Source of the DNA: an uncultured Collinsella sp.
GTDB taxonomy: Bacteria > Actinomycetota > Coriobacteriia > Coriobacteriales > Coriobacteriaceae
Direction of reading: 5' to 3'
Assembly (NCBI GenBank): GCA_958346935.1
Contig: CATVTM010000106.1
Coordinates: 1-5,359 of the forward strand
DNA: 5,359 nucleotides
Below, piece by piece: positions 1 to 5,019 of the stretch. The position numbers and the translations under genes are program-made. Position 1 is the first letter of the stretch. Each line of letters begins with the position of its first letter. The notes under the pieces were generated by a model that made no database searches, had not been told where the DNA came from, and saw only the letters and a list, made by a program, of their open reading frames with translations.

Positions 1-100
1 AGGTCTTCACGACGTCCTTCTTGCCAGCCTCGTTCATCGCGGTGATACGCGAGAGAAGGCGAGTCTCCACGAACGGGCCCTTTTTGAGACTTCTGCTCAT
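1..100 (-). CDS. rpsS: 30S ribosomal protein S19, N-terminal part
   Basis: The first 33 codons of ribosomal protein S19 are present; the rest lies beyond the window edge. The start reads MSRSLKKGPFVETRLLSRI, the classic S19 opening with the conserved KKGPFV motif. S19 sits in the head of the small subunit, forms a complex with S13 and contacts 16S rRNA near the A site. The ATG at 98-100 is preceded by AGGAGA (108-114) at good spacing, and rplB ends 32 nt upstream, so the two genes are almost certainly cotranscribed. The order rplB-rpsS is that of the S10 operon. Nothing odd is visible in the fragment. Confidence 0.97.
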   Translation of the reverse strand, partial: MSRSLKKGPFVETRLLSRITAMNEAGKKDVVKT

Positions 101-132
101 AAGTGCTTTCTCCTAAAACTCGGTATCCGAAA

Positions 133-963
133 TTACTTCTTACGGCGACGAATGATGTGCTGGTTCGAGACCTTCTTCTTCTTGCGCGTACGAAGGCCCT
201 TCGTCGGCTTACCCCAGGGGGTAACGGAGGGACGACCAGAGGTGTGGTTCTTGCCCTCGCCACCGCCGTGCGGGTGGTCGACAGGGTTCATGACGGTACC
301 GCGGACGGTCGGGCGCACGTTCATGTGACGCTTACGGCCGGCCTTGCCGATGACGATGTTGGAGTGATCGGCGTTGCCGACCTCACCGACGGTGGCGCGG
401 CAGGTAACGAGGATGCGGCGCATCTCGGAGGAGGGCATACGGACGATAGCGTACTTGCCCTCCTTACCCATCAGCTGGCAGGAGTTACCGGCGGAACGGG
501 CGATAGCAGCGCCCTTGCCCGGCTGGAACTCGACGGCGTGGATGAGCGTACCGACGGGGATGTCGGCGAGGGGCAGAGCGTTGCCCGGCTTGATGTCGGC
601 GTCAGAACCGGACATGATGGTCTGACCGACCTCGAGGCCCTTGGGGGCCAGGATGTAGCGCTTCTCACCGTCAGCGTAGTGCAGCAGAGCGATGCGAGCG
701 GAACGGTTCGGATCGTACTCGATCGTGGCAACCTTGGCGGGCACGCCGTCCTTGTTGCGCTTGAAGTCGATCACGCGGTAACGACGCTTCACGCCGCCGC
801 CCTGGTGGCGGGTGGTGATGCGGCCGTTGTTGTTACGACCGGCCTTCTTGGGCAGGGGCTCGAGAAGAGACTTCTCGGGCTTGGTGCAGGTGATCTCGGA
901 GAAATCGGAGATCGTCTGCCAACGCCTACCAGCGGAGGTCGGCTTAAGGTGCTTTACAGCCAT
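133..963 (-). CDS. rplB: 50S ribosomal protein L2
   Basis: Encodes a 276-residue L2, the usual bacterial length (about 273-280). L2 binds 23S rRNA, is needed for subunit joining and lies close to the peptidyl transferase centre. The N-terminal RNA-binding part includes GRITTRHQGGGVKRRYR (residues 47-63). The C-terminal signature MNPVDHPHGGGEG lies at 225-237 and contains the conserved histidine (H230) matching the functionally important His of E. coli L2. A basic tail, RTRKKKK then IIRRRKK, ends the protein. The frame is open upstream to an ATG at 1036-1038, but the family start MAVKHLKPTS is at 961-963, with AAAGGGA five nucleotides before it, so 963 is chosen. Unusually for this operon, 179 nt separate it from rplW. 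Confidence 0.97.
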   Translation of the reverse strand: MAVKHLKPTSAGRRWQTISDFSEITCTKPEKSLLEPLPKKAGRNNNGRITTRHQGGGVKRRYRVIDFKRNKDGVPAKVATIEYDPNRSARIALLHYADGEKRYILAPKGLEVGQTIMSGSDADIKPGNALPLADIPVGTLIHAVEFQPGKGAAIARSAGNSCQLMGKEGKYAIVRMPSSEMRRILVTCRATVGEVGNADHSNIVIGKAGRKRHMNVRPTVRGTVMNPVDHPHGGGEGKNHTSGRPSVTPWGKPTKGLRTRKKKKVSNQHIIRRRKK

Positions 964-966
964 TAC

Positions 967-1010
967 AATCCCTTTCAATAGGAATCCGTTAGCCATCGCA
1001 GACAGGGATT
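967..1010 (-). promoter_or_regulatory. Candidate Shine-Dalgarno-sequestering stem of rplB
   Basis: On the minus strand AATCCCT (1010-1004) is perfectly complementary to AGGGATT (973-967), which contains the rplB Shine-Dalgarno GGGA. The stem has 7 bp and a 30-nt loop, so it is only moderately stable and may need help from a protein or from stacking on the adjacent CGAGG/CCTCG hairpin (1011-1025). The upstream arm is inside codons 20-22 of the small frame at 1069-989, and its stop codon lies in the loop. A ribosome ending there would mask the arm and free the rplB start. Confidence 0.45.
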
Positions 1011-1069
1011 CGAGGTTCTGCCTCGGGTGCGATGACACCGGACGTATACACGGTTCCGGGCGTGTCCAT
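989..1069 (-). CDS. Candidate 26-codon upstream ORF in the rplB leader
   Basis: A small frame runs from ATG at 1067-1069 to TAA at 989-991, giving 26 residues that begin MDTPGTVYT and end PVCDG. It stops 25 nt before the rplB ATG. Its first nine codons match those of a second small frame of the same length in the rplC leader (2934-2854): 23 of 27 bases are identical, and two of the four differences are synonymous. The resemblance starts exactly at the ATG and vanishes after codon nine. Against translation: there is no clear Shine-Dalgarno, only a distant AAGG, and the ATG falls in the loop of the 1057-1081 hairpin. The block could instead be a conserved RNA or DNA element that merely contains ATG. 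Confidence 0.3.
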   Translation of the reverse strand: MDTPGTVYTSGVIAPEAEPRIPVCDG

Positions 1070-1081
1070 TTTATACGCCCG
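1038..1081 (-). promoter_or_regulatory. Two mutually exclusive hairpins in the rplB leader
   Basis: Hairpin one pairs CGGGCGT (1081-1075, minus strand) with ACGCCCG (1063-1057), a perfect 7-bp stem with an 11-nt loop that displays the ATG of the small frame. Hairpin two pairs CCGGA with TCCGG (1059-1055 with 1042-1038), then CGT with ACG around a GTAT loop, with a 2-nt bulge. They compete for 1057-1059, so only one can form completely. Such overlap is typical of leaders that switch state, but no ligand or protein can be named from sequence. Confidence 0.4.
1043..1069 (-). repeat. Copy 1 of the 27-nt block shared by rplB and rplC leaders
   Basis: This copy reads ATGGACACGCCCG followed by GAACCGTGTATACG on the minus strand. 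It matches 2934-2908 in 23 of 27 positions without gaps. The two copies lie about 1.9 kb apart, each upstream of a ribosomal protein gene and in the same orientation, which argues for a common regulatory role or a duplication of a leader. Confidence 0.7.
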
Positions 1082-1087
1082 AAACCT

Positions 1088-1125
1088 TGAGCTCTCGCCT
1101 CCCCTATTTGGGAGGCATGAGCTCA
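1088..1125 (-). promoter_or_regulatory. Strong two-part hairpin just downstream of rplW
   Basis: On the minus strand TGAGCTC, a 2-by-2 internal loop (AT/GA), then GCCTCCC, a six-base loop and the complementary GGGAGGC and GAGCTCA form 14 base pairs. It begins 17 nt after the rplW stop codon. No U-tract follows on either strand (AGGTTTCGGG on the minus strand), so it is not a standard intrinsic terminator. It could stabilise the 3' end of a processed rplC-rplD-rplW message, act as an RNase III site, or bind a ribosomal protein. Confidence 0.6.
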
Positions 1126-1142
1126 CTCAACAGCAGCGAGTC

Positions 1143-1430
1143 TTAGGCCTGGTTGCCAAAGACCTCGATGGTGTCGCCCTCGGCCAGCGTAACGATGGCC
1201 TTCTTCCAAGAACGGGTCTTGCCGGCGACATAGCGCACGCGCTTGGTCTTGGGCTTGACCGTCAGGGTGTTCACGCGAACGACCTTGACGCCGAAGATCT
1301 CCTCGACAGCGTCCTTGATCTGATACTTGTTAGCATCCTTGGCGACCTCGAACGTGTACTTGTTCTGCTCCATGCCGGAGAAGGAACGCTCGGACACGAT
1401 CGGACGGATGATGATCTCGTGGGCGGTCAT
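1143..1430 (-). CDS. rplW: 50S ribosomal protein L23
   Basis: Encodes 95 residues, the normal size of bacterial L23. L23 lies beside the polypeptide exit tunnel and is the docking site for trigger factor and the signal recognition particle. The N-terminus has the typical IIIRPIVSERS segment (6-16). The middle KYTFEVAKDANKYQIKDAVE (24-43) and the basic stretch KPKTKRVR are characteristic, as is the C-terminal SWKKAIVTLAEGDTIEVF (74-91). Its ATG directly follows the rplD stop codon (TAAATG), and GGGGAGGT (1441-1448), inside the end of rplD, serves as ribosome binding site, so translation is probably coupled. rplB follows only after an unusual 179-nt gap. Confidence 0.97.
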   Translation of the reverse strand: MTAHEIIIRPIVSERSFSGMEQNKYTFEVAKDANKYQIKDAVEEIFGVKVVRVNTLTVKPKTKRVRYVAGKTRSWKKAIVTLAEGDTIEVFGNQA

Positions 1431-2057
1431 TTATGCAAGCACCTCCCCGAAGTGAGCGGCGATATCGGCGGGCATCAGCACAGCGTTGTTGTTGACGAGA
1501 TCGTAGGTGTTGGCCTCGTCGGCAGTGATGATGAACGTCTTGGGAATGTTGCGGAACGACAGGTAGGCGTTGACGTCCTCATCGCGAACGATGATGGTCA
1601 GACGCTTGCCCTCAAGGCCGAGAGCCTTGAGCATGGCGACGGCAGCCTTGGTGGAAGGCTTCTCGAAGCCGTAGTCGTCGACGAGCACGAGCTCGCCATC
1701 GGCCAGCTTGGCGGACAGCGCGGAGCGCATAGCCAGCTTGACCTCCTTGTTGTTCATACGCTTAGCGTAGGAACGGGGCTTGGGGGCGAAGACAACGCCA
1801 CCGTGACGCCACTGGGCAGCACGGATGGAACCCTGGCGGGCACGGCCGGTGCCCTTCTGACGCCAAGGCTTCTTGCCGCCACCGGAAACCTCAGAGCGAC
1901 CCTTAGCAGACTGGGTGCCCTGACGCCAAGAGGCCATCTGGCACTTGACGATGTGGTGCATAACGTGGATGTTCGGCTCGATGCCGTACACCTCAGCGGC
2001 GAGCTCGGCCTCGGCGACCTTCTTGCCCTCGCTGTTCTTTACTTCAAACTTTGCCAT
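1431..2057 (-). CDS. rplD: 50S ribosomal protein L4
   Basis: Encodes 208 residues, the usual L4 length. L4 is an early-assembling 23S rRNA binding protein whose extended loop lines the exit tunnel. In E. coli it also represses the S10 operon through the leader RNA, which makes it a natural candidate regulator here, though nothing in the sequence proves that. The conserved loop is visible at about 43-95, with KGRSEVSGGGKKPWRQKGTG (52-71) and RARQGSIRAAQWRHGGVVF (72-90). The ATG at 2055-2057 has AAGGAGA (2066-2072) upstream at good spacing. It lies 46 nt after rplC and is fused head-to-tail to rplW with no spacer. Confidence 0.97.
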   Translation of the reverse strand: MAKFEVKNSEGKKVAEAELAAEVYGIEPNIHVMHHIVKCQMASWRQGTQSAKGRSEVSGGGKKPWRQKGTGRARQGSIRAAQWRHGGVVFAPKPRSYAKRMNNKEVKLAMRSALSAKLADGELVLVDDYGFEKPSTKAAVAMLKALGLEGKRLTIIVRDEDVNAYLSFRNIPKTFIITADEANTYDLVNNNAVLMPADIAAHFGEVLA

Positions 2058-2103
2058 TTAAGTGTTCTCCTTGGTATGACGCTGGGCTAAATGGGCTGGG
2101 CCC

Positions 2104-2724
2104 TTAGGCCATACGGATGGCGACGAGACCATTCTTGGCACCCGGGACAGCGCCCTTGACCAAGATGAGGTTCTGCTCGGCATCGATGCGGACAACGGAA
2201 AGGTTCTTGACGGTAACGCGCTCGTTACCCATGTGACCGGCCATCTTGACGCCCTTGAGGACGCGCGCAGGATAGGCGCACTGACCGATAGAACCGGGGT
2301 GACGCTGGAAGTGAGAACCATGCGTCATAGGACCGCGGCGCTGACCCCAGCGCTTGATGCGACCCTGGAAGCCCTTACCCTTGGAGGTACCGATGACGTC
2401 GACCTTCTCGACATTAGCGAAATCAGCGACGGTGACGACCTCGCCGACCTTGTGCTCCTCGCCGTTCTCGACGCGGACCTCACGAAGGAAGCGGACAGGC
2501 TCGACGCCAGCCTTGGCGAAGTGACCAGCCATGGGCTTGTTCACGTTCTTGGCCTTGATGTCGCCGAAACCGATCTGGACGGCGTCATAGCCGTCGGTTG
2601 CCTGAGTTTTAACCTGCGAGACAGCGCAGGGGCCAGCCTGGATGACCGTGACGGGAACGACGTTGTCGTCCTCGTCCCAAACCTGGGTCATGCCAATCTT
2701 GCGGCCGAGAATCATGCTGATCAA
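2104..2724 (-). CDS. rplC: 50S ribosomal protein L3
   Basis: Encodes 206 residues, the normal bacterial L3 length. L3 is an early assembly protein of the large subunit and reaches toward the peptidyl transferase centre. Signatures are ILGRKIGMTQVW (5-16), TSKGKGFQGRIKRWG (113-127), the central THGSHFQRHPGSIG (134-147) and KMAGHMGNERVTVKNL (160-175). The start is taken as TTG at 2722-2724: GGGA lies 7 nt before it, and the resulting MISMILGRK aligns in length with Bacillus L3 (MTKGILGRK). The alternative ATG at 2713-2715 has no Shine-Dalgarno at usable distance. rplC is the first gene of the cluster here; rpsJ, its usual upstream neighbour, is missing. A gene-free 449-bp leader precedes it. 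Confidence 0.96.
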   Translation of the reverse strand: MISMILGRKIGMTQVWDEDDNVVPVTVIQAGPCAVSQVKTQATDGYDAVQIGFGDIKAKNVNKPMAGHFAKAGVEPVRFLREVRVENGEEHKVGEVVTVADFANVEKVDVIGTSKGKGFQGRIKRWGQRRGPMTHGSHFQRHPGSIGQCAYPARVLKGVKMAGHMGNERVTVKNLSVVRIDAEQNLILVKGAVPGAKNGLVAIRMA

Positions 2725-2731
2725 GATATGA

Positions 2732-2796
2732 TCCCAACTCTCGCGTGGTCTTGGGACAATGCGTACACCACCGAGCGTACGCCCCTAGAGGACCAC
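2732..2796 (-). promoter_or_regulatory. Candidate translational control structure of rplC (hairpin plus pseudoknot)
   Basis: On the minus strand TCCCAA (2756-2751) pairs with TTGGGA (2737-2732), whose GGGA is the only plausible rplC Shine-Dalgarno. The 13-nt loop contains GACCAC (2750-2745), which is perfectly complementary to GTGGTC (2796-2791) upstream. That allows a pseudoknot. Between the two lies another perfect stem, GCGTAC/GTACGC (2782-2777 with 2766-2761), with a 10-nt loop. Pseudoknots that trap a start site are known from the S15 and alpha-operon leaders; the same mechanism here is inference. Confidence 0.5.
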
Positions 2797-2853
2797 TACT
2801 TACACGACGTGCTCCCCAGCCTTGTATTTCGCCCGGACTACCTGACAACCCTA

Positions 2854-2934
2854 TTAAGCAGGCATTTTGTCCAGCCAGAATACTCCCCTGGTTTCACACA
2901 GCTGTTTAGTATACACGGCTGCGGGCGTATCCAT
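2854..2934 (-). CDS. Candidate 26-codon upstream ORF in the rplC leader
   Basis: A small frame from ATG at 2932-2934 to TAA at 2854-2856, immediately followed by a second stop (TAG), encodes 26 residues starting MDTPAAVYT and ending LDKMPA. It has the same length as the small frame before rplB and shares its first nine codons apart from two amino-acid changes. There is no good Shine-Dalgarno; a TATGAAT lies 4 nt before the ATG, which would fit a leaderless transcript only loosely. It ends 129 nt before rplC. It may be a real leader peptide, or the shared block may act as RNA or DNA and the frame be incidental. Confidence 0.3.
   Translation of the reverse strand: MDTPAAVYTKQLCETRGVFWLDKMPA
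2908..2913 (-). promoter_or_regulatory. Possible -10 element (TATACT) for the rplC operon
   Basis: TATACT matches five of six bases of the sigma-70 -10 consensus and lies about 185 nt upstream of the rplC start. The -35 region is weak (TCGATG at 18-bp spacing). If this is the promoter, transcription would start near 2901, leaving a roughly 175-nt leader with the control structure at 2732-2796, but the small frame at 2934-2854 would then not be transcribed from its start. The two readings conflict. Confidence 0.3.
2908..2934 (-). repeat. Copy 2 of the 27-nt block shared by rplC and rplB leaders
   Basis: This copy reads ATGGATACGCCCG followed by CAGCCGTGTATACT on the minus strand and differs from the copy at 1069-1043 at four positions. 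Its CGCCCG core can pair with CGGGCG at 2835-2830 downstream, while in the other copy the same core pairs with CGGGCGT upstream, so both copies have a partner but in different geometry. Confidence 0.7.
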
Positions 2935-2975
2935 CGAGATTCATATTTCACTCACATTGTTTACGCAGGTAAAGT

Positions 2976-3144
2976 GCGTGGCACGTCTCCCGAGCACGGC
3001 GAGGGCCGGAGAAATATATTAAGGTCCCTGCTCTACAGTCCTGCGCAAGACGGAGAGCACATTAAGTGCTCTCCTTTGCGTGCGGAACTCGCGATGACCT
3101 TAATATATTTCTCCGGCCCTCGCCGTGCTCGGGAGACGACACGC
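2976..3144. repeat. Large palindromic element with 43-bp perfect inverted arms
   Basis: The arms 2984-3026 and 3096-3138 are perfect reverse complements over 43 bp. The pairing resumes outward with GCGTG/CACGC (2976-2980, 3140-3144) after a small 3/1 internal loop. Each arm combines a GC-rich outer half (CCCGAGCACGGCGAGGGCC) with an AT-rich inner palindrome, AATATATT. The 69-nt centre carries its own hairpin. There is no reading frame for a transposase, no clear target-site duplication and no U-tract at either end, so neither a mobile element nor a terminator is proven. It sits 29 bp after the phosphatase gene. A miniature transposable element or a bacterial interspersed palindrome are the leading possibilities; as RNA it would be a strong RNase III substrate. 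Confidence 0.9.
3044..3080. repeat. Inner hairpin at the centre of the large palindrome
   Basis: GGAGAGCAC (3052-3060) and GTGCTCTCC (3066-3074) form a perfect 9-bp stem with loop ATTAA. After a GAC/T internal loop, CGCAA (3044-3048) pairs with TTGCG (3076-3080). The whole element is therefore a nested, nearly symmetric structure. The stem lacks a following T-run on either strand. Confidence 0.8.
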
Positions 3145-3173
3145 TGATGTCTGCTTAACTCTGCTCGCTCAGG

Positions 3174-3800
3174 CTAATGACTTTGCTGGGGATCGATGAT
3201 TTGCCGCAAGGTAAACTTGGATTGAGGCGTATCGCCCTCTTCTCCCGACTTTTCCTCATCGAAATCGAAGATCATGATGGCGCAGTTGGGGAGTTTTGTT
3301 GGGAGCTCAAAGTCCTCTGGGACGGCAGCCTTGATGAATTGGCGGCTGGCGCTGCCGTGGCTTACTGCTAGAAGGGTTTCGATACCATCGGCGTCCATGA
3401 CATTGGTGAGGGTGTCTACCATGCGCTCTTGCAGCGCCTGGCTTCCTTCTCCTCCGAATGGGATTAAGTCCTCGCCTGGATCCCAGACGTCGGTGGGTAG
3501 CGCGTCGTGCGGGCCCTCTTCGAAGGTGCCGTAGCAGCGCTCGATAATGCCTTCGCAGGGCTCAACGTCAGCGTCTGCGCCGAGAAGCTCGGTTGCGACG
3601 AGGCTTGCCGTGGCCATGGCTCGGCCCAAAGGGGAGGAGACCACTTTATCGGGGACGACGCCGTGGGCTTTGAGCCATGCGGCTGCCATCCCGGCTTGCT
3701 GACGGCCTAAGTCGGTGAGCGGTGAATCGCAGCGGCCCTGGACCAGCTTTTTGACGTTGAACTCCGTCTGACCGTGACGGAGTAGATACAGCTTCTTCAT
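3174..3800 (-). CDS. Histidine phosphatase family protein (phosphoglycerate mutase-like)
   Basis: A 208-residue cytoplasmic protein of the histidine phosphatase (branch 1) superfamily. The catalytic RHGQTEFN motif is at 8-15, with H9 as the residue expected to be phosphorylated. R60 in SSPLGRA, E87 in the IIERCYG segment and H148 in VSHGS complete the expected phosphate pocket, so the enzyme appears intact. Members range from cofactor-dependent phosphoglycerate mutase to broad phosphatases and alpha-ribazole phosphatase; the length fits a phosphatase better than the roughly 250-residue glycolytic mutase, and the substrate cannot be named. The tail is acidic (DFDEEKSGEEGD). AAGGGGAG lies just before the ATG. 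It follows the cation transporter by 39 bp, probably in one operon; no U-tract terminator follows, only the large palindrome. Confidence 0.88.
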   Translation of the reverse strand: MKKLYLLRHGQTEFNVKKLVQGRCDSPLTDLGRQQAGMAAAWLKAHGVVPDKVVSSPLGRAMATASLVATELLGADADVEPCEGIIERCYGTFEEGPHDALPTDVWDPGEDLIPFGGEGSQALQERMVDTLTNVMDADGIETLLAVSHGSASRQFIKAAVPEDFELPTKLPNCAIMIFDFDEEKSGEEGDTPQSKFTLRQIIDPQQSH

Positions 3801-3839
3801 GCTCTCCCCTTCTGCATAACCTGCTTTGCCGGCACAGCC

Positions 3840-5000
3840 TTACTCGTGGGTATGCCCTACGTAGTCTTCGTCGATCGTAATCTTGGCAATCGACTTGGGA
3901 TATTCCGATTCGACCCGTTGTGCCAGCGCGTGCTTTACGTCTTCGGCACTCATCTGCAGATCCGAGGGACGCACGCAGTCAAAGATCACGTTGGTGTGCG
4001 TAGGACCCGGCACACAGCGTAGATCATGAATCGAGAGGCGGTTATCGATCTCCTGAGCCATTGCGTTGATACGCAGGCGCATGCTCGCCAGCTTGGGGTC
4101 ATCGGTCACGATGGGGTCGTAGTGAAGTGTGACAATCATGCCGTCTTCGTTCCTAAACGACTGCTCGATGTTATCGAGCGTGTCGTGACTTTCCAGCGGG
4201 CTGGCCTCGGCCGCCATCTCGGCGTGCGCACTTGCAAACTTCCTGCCCGGGCCGTAGTCGTGAACCATCAAATCGTGAACGCCCAAAACGCCGGGATAGC
4301 TCATGATCTTGTCTCGAATGTGCTTGACCAGCTTAGGATCGGGTGACTGGCCCAAAAGCGGGCTTACCGTATCTTGAATAAGTTCAAGGCCGCTCCAGCC
4401 AATATAGGCGCCAACGGCAAGGCCAACCCATGCGTCAAGATTGATGTGCGTCACCTGCGAAACAATCGCACATGCCAGCACGGCGCCTGTGGCAAGGACA
4501 TCGTTCTTGGAATCCTGCGCGGTCGCATGCAGCGTCTCGGACTCAATGCGATCGCCGAGCTTTTGGTTGAGGGCCGCCATCCACAGCTTTACAACCATCG
4601 AAAGTGCCAGGACTGCCACCAGGGCAAGCGAGAACTCGACAGGCTCCGGGTTGACAATACGCTCCACCGAGGACTTCACCAGTTCGATGCCAATAAGCAG
4701 CACGAGCGCCGCCACGACCAAACCCGAGAGATACTCGTAGCGACCGTGGCCGTAAGGATGCTCGGGGTCGGCCGGCTTGCTCGCCAGCTTAAAGCCCAGC
4801 ACGCTCACGATATTCGAGCTGGCATCGGACAGGTTGTTCATGGCGTCCGCCACAATCGAAACCGATCCCGACAGCACGCCAATTGCACCCTTCGCAGCGC
4901 AAAGCGCAACATTGGCGAGAATACACACTATGCCCGTCAACGTTCCCACGCGCGCACGGTCGCCCTGCGCACGACGAACAATCCACTCGACCATCCTCAT
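3840..5000 (-). CDS. Cation diffusion facilitator family transporter, probably Mn/Fe efflux
   Basis: A 386-residue membrane protein of the cation diffusion facilitator family, which exports divalent metals by proton antiport as a dimer. About six membrane segments are visible (roughly 17-38, 41-63, 90-108, 122-142, 165-183, 188-207). Site A residues read N55-xxx-D59 (NNLSD) in helix 2 and D163-xxx-D167 (DSKND) in helix 5. This N-D/D-D set resembles the MntE-type manganese exporters rather than zinc members, which have a His in helix 5. HPYGHGRYEYLSG (81-93) is also typical. A soluble metal-binding domain (about 220-300) is followed by an extra, similar alpha/beta segment (about 305-380), making it longer than the usual 300 residues. 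ATG at 4998-5000 follows GTGGGG; ATG at 4992-4994 is a possible alternative. Confidence 0.92.
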   Translation of the reverse strand: MRMVEWIVRRAQGDRARVGTLTGIVCILANVALCAAKGAIGVLSGSVSIVADAMNNLSDASSNIVSVLGFKLASKPADPEHPYGHGRYEYLSGLVVAALVLLIGIELVKSSVERIVNPEPVEFSLALVAVLALSMVVKLWMAALNQKLGDRIESETLHATAQDSKNDVLATGAVLACAIVSQVTHINLDAWVGLAVGAYIGWSGLELIQDTVSPLLGQSPDPKLVKHIRDKIMSYPGVLGVHDLMVHDYGPGRKFASAHAEMAAEASPLESHDTLDNIEQSFRNEDGMIVTLHYDPIVTDDPKLASMRLRINAMAQEIDNRLSIHDLRCVPGPTHTNVIFDCVRPSDLQMSAEDVKHALAQRVESEYPKSIAKITIDEDYVGHTHE

Positions 5001-5019
5001 CAGTCCCCACGGTACTACC

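Larger units (their letters stand above)
964..1142 (-). promoter_or_regulatory. Long structured leader between rplW and rplB
   Basis: In S10 operons rplW and rplB are normally a few nucleotides apart; here 179 nt intervene. In transcription order the stretch holds: a two-part hairpin (1088-1125), a 7-bp hairpin (1057-1081), an overlapping alternative hairpin (1038-1059), a 26-codon small frame (1069-989), a short CGAGG/CCTCG hairpin (1011-1025), and an arm (1004-1010) complementary to the rplB Shine-Dalgarno. No convincing sigma-70 promoter was found: a TATAAA lies at 1069-1074 but has no good -35. Known ribosomal-protein leaders act by r-protein binding to such structures; that this one does is inference. 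Confidence 0.6.

Noticed and set aside
103..981. Long plus-strand open frame opposite rplB
   Set aside because: Antisense shadow created by the codon bias of rplB; no start context or family resemblance.
961..1038. Extended N-terminus for L2 starting at 1038
   Set aside because: Adds 25 residues not found in the L2 family and ignores the good ribosome binding site before the family start at 963.
1069..1074. TATAAA as an internal promoter for rplB
   Set aside because: No acceptable -35 hexamer at 16-18 bp upstream, and the box touches the ATG of the small frame; kept only as a remark in the leader entry.
1032..2090. Long plus-strand open frame opposite rplD and rplW
   Set aside because: Its translation is a low-complexity, Leu/Gly/Asp/Val-rich antisense shadow of the ribosomal genes, with no recognisable family. 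The minus-strand frames are unmistakable L4 and L23.
2713..2715. ATG as the rplC start
   Set aside because: No Shine-Dalgarno at usable spacing; TTG at 2722-2724 has one and gives the expected family length. Not fully excluded.
2976..3144. The large palindrome as an intrinsic terminator of the phosphatase gene
   Set aside because: No U-tract after either arm or after the inner hairpin. It may still reduce read-through, but it is not a canonical terminator.
2976..3144. CRISPR array or insertion sequence
   Set aside because: Only two inverted arms rather than spaced direct repeats, and no transposase frame or clear target-site duplication.
2233..3147. Plus-strand frame spanning antisense rplC and the large palindrome
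   Set aside because: The first half mirrors rplC, and the rest runs through non-coding palindromic DNA; no coherent protein character.
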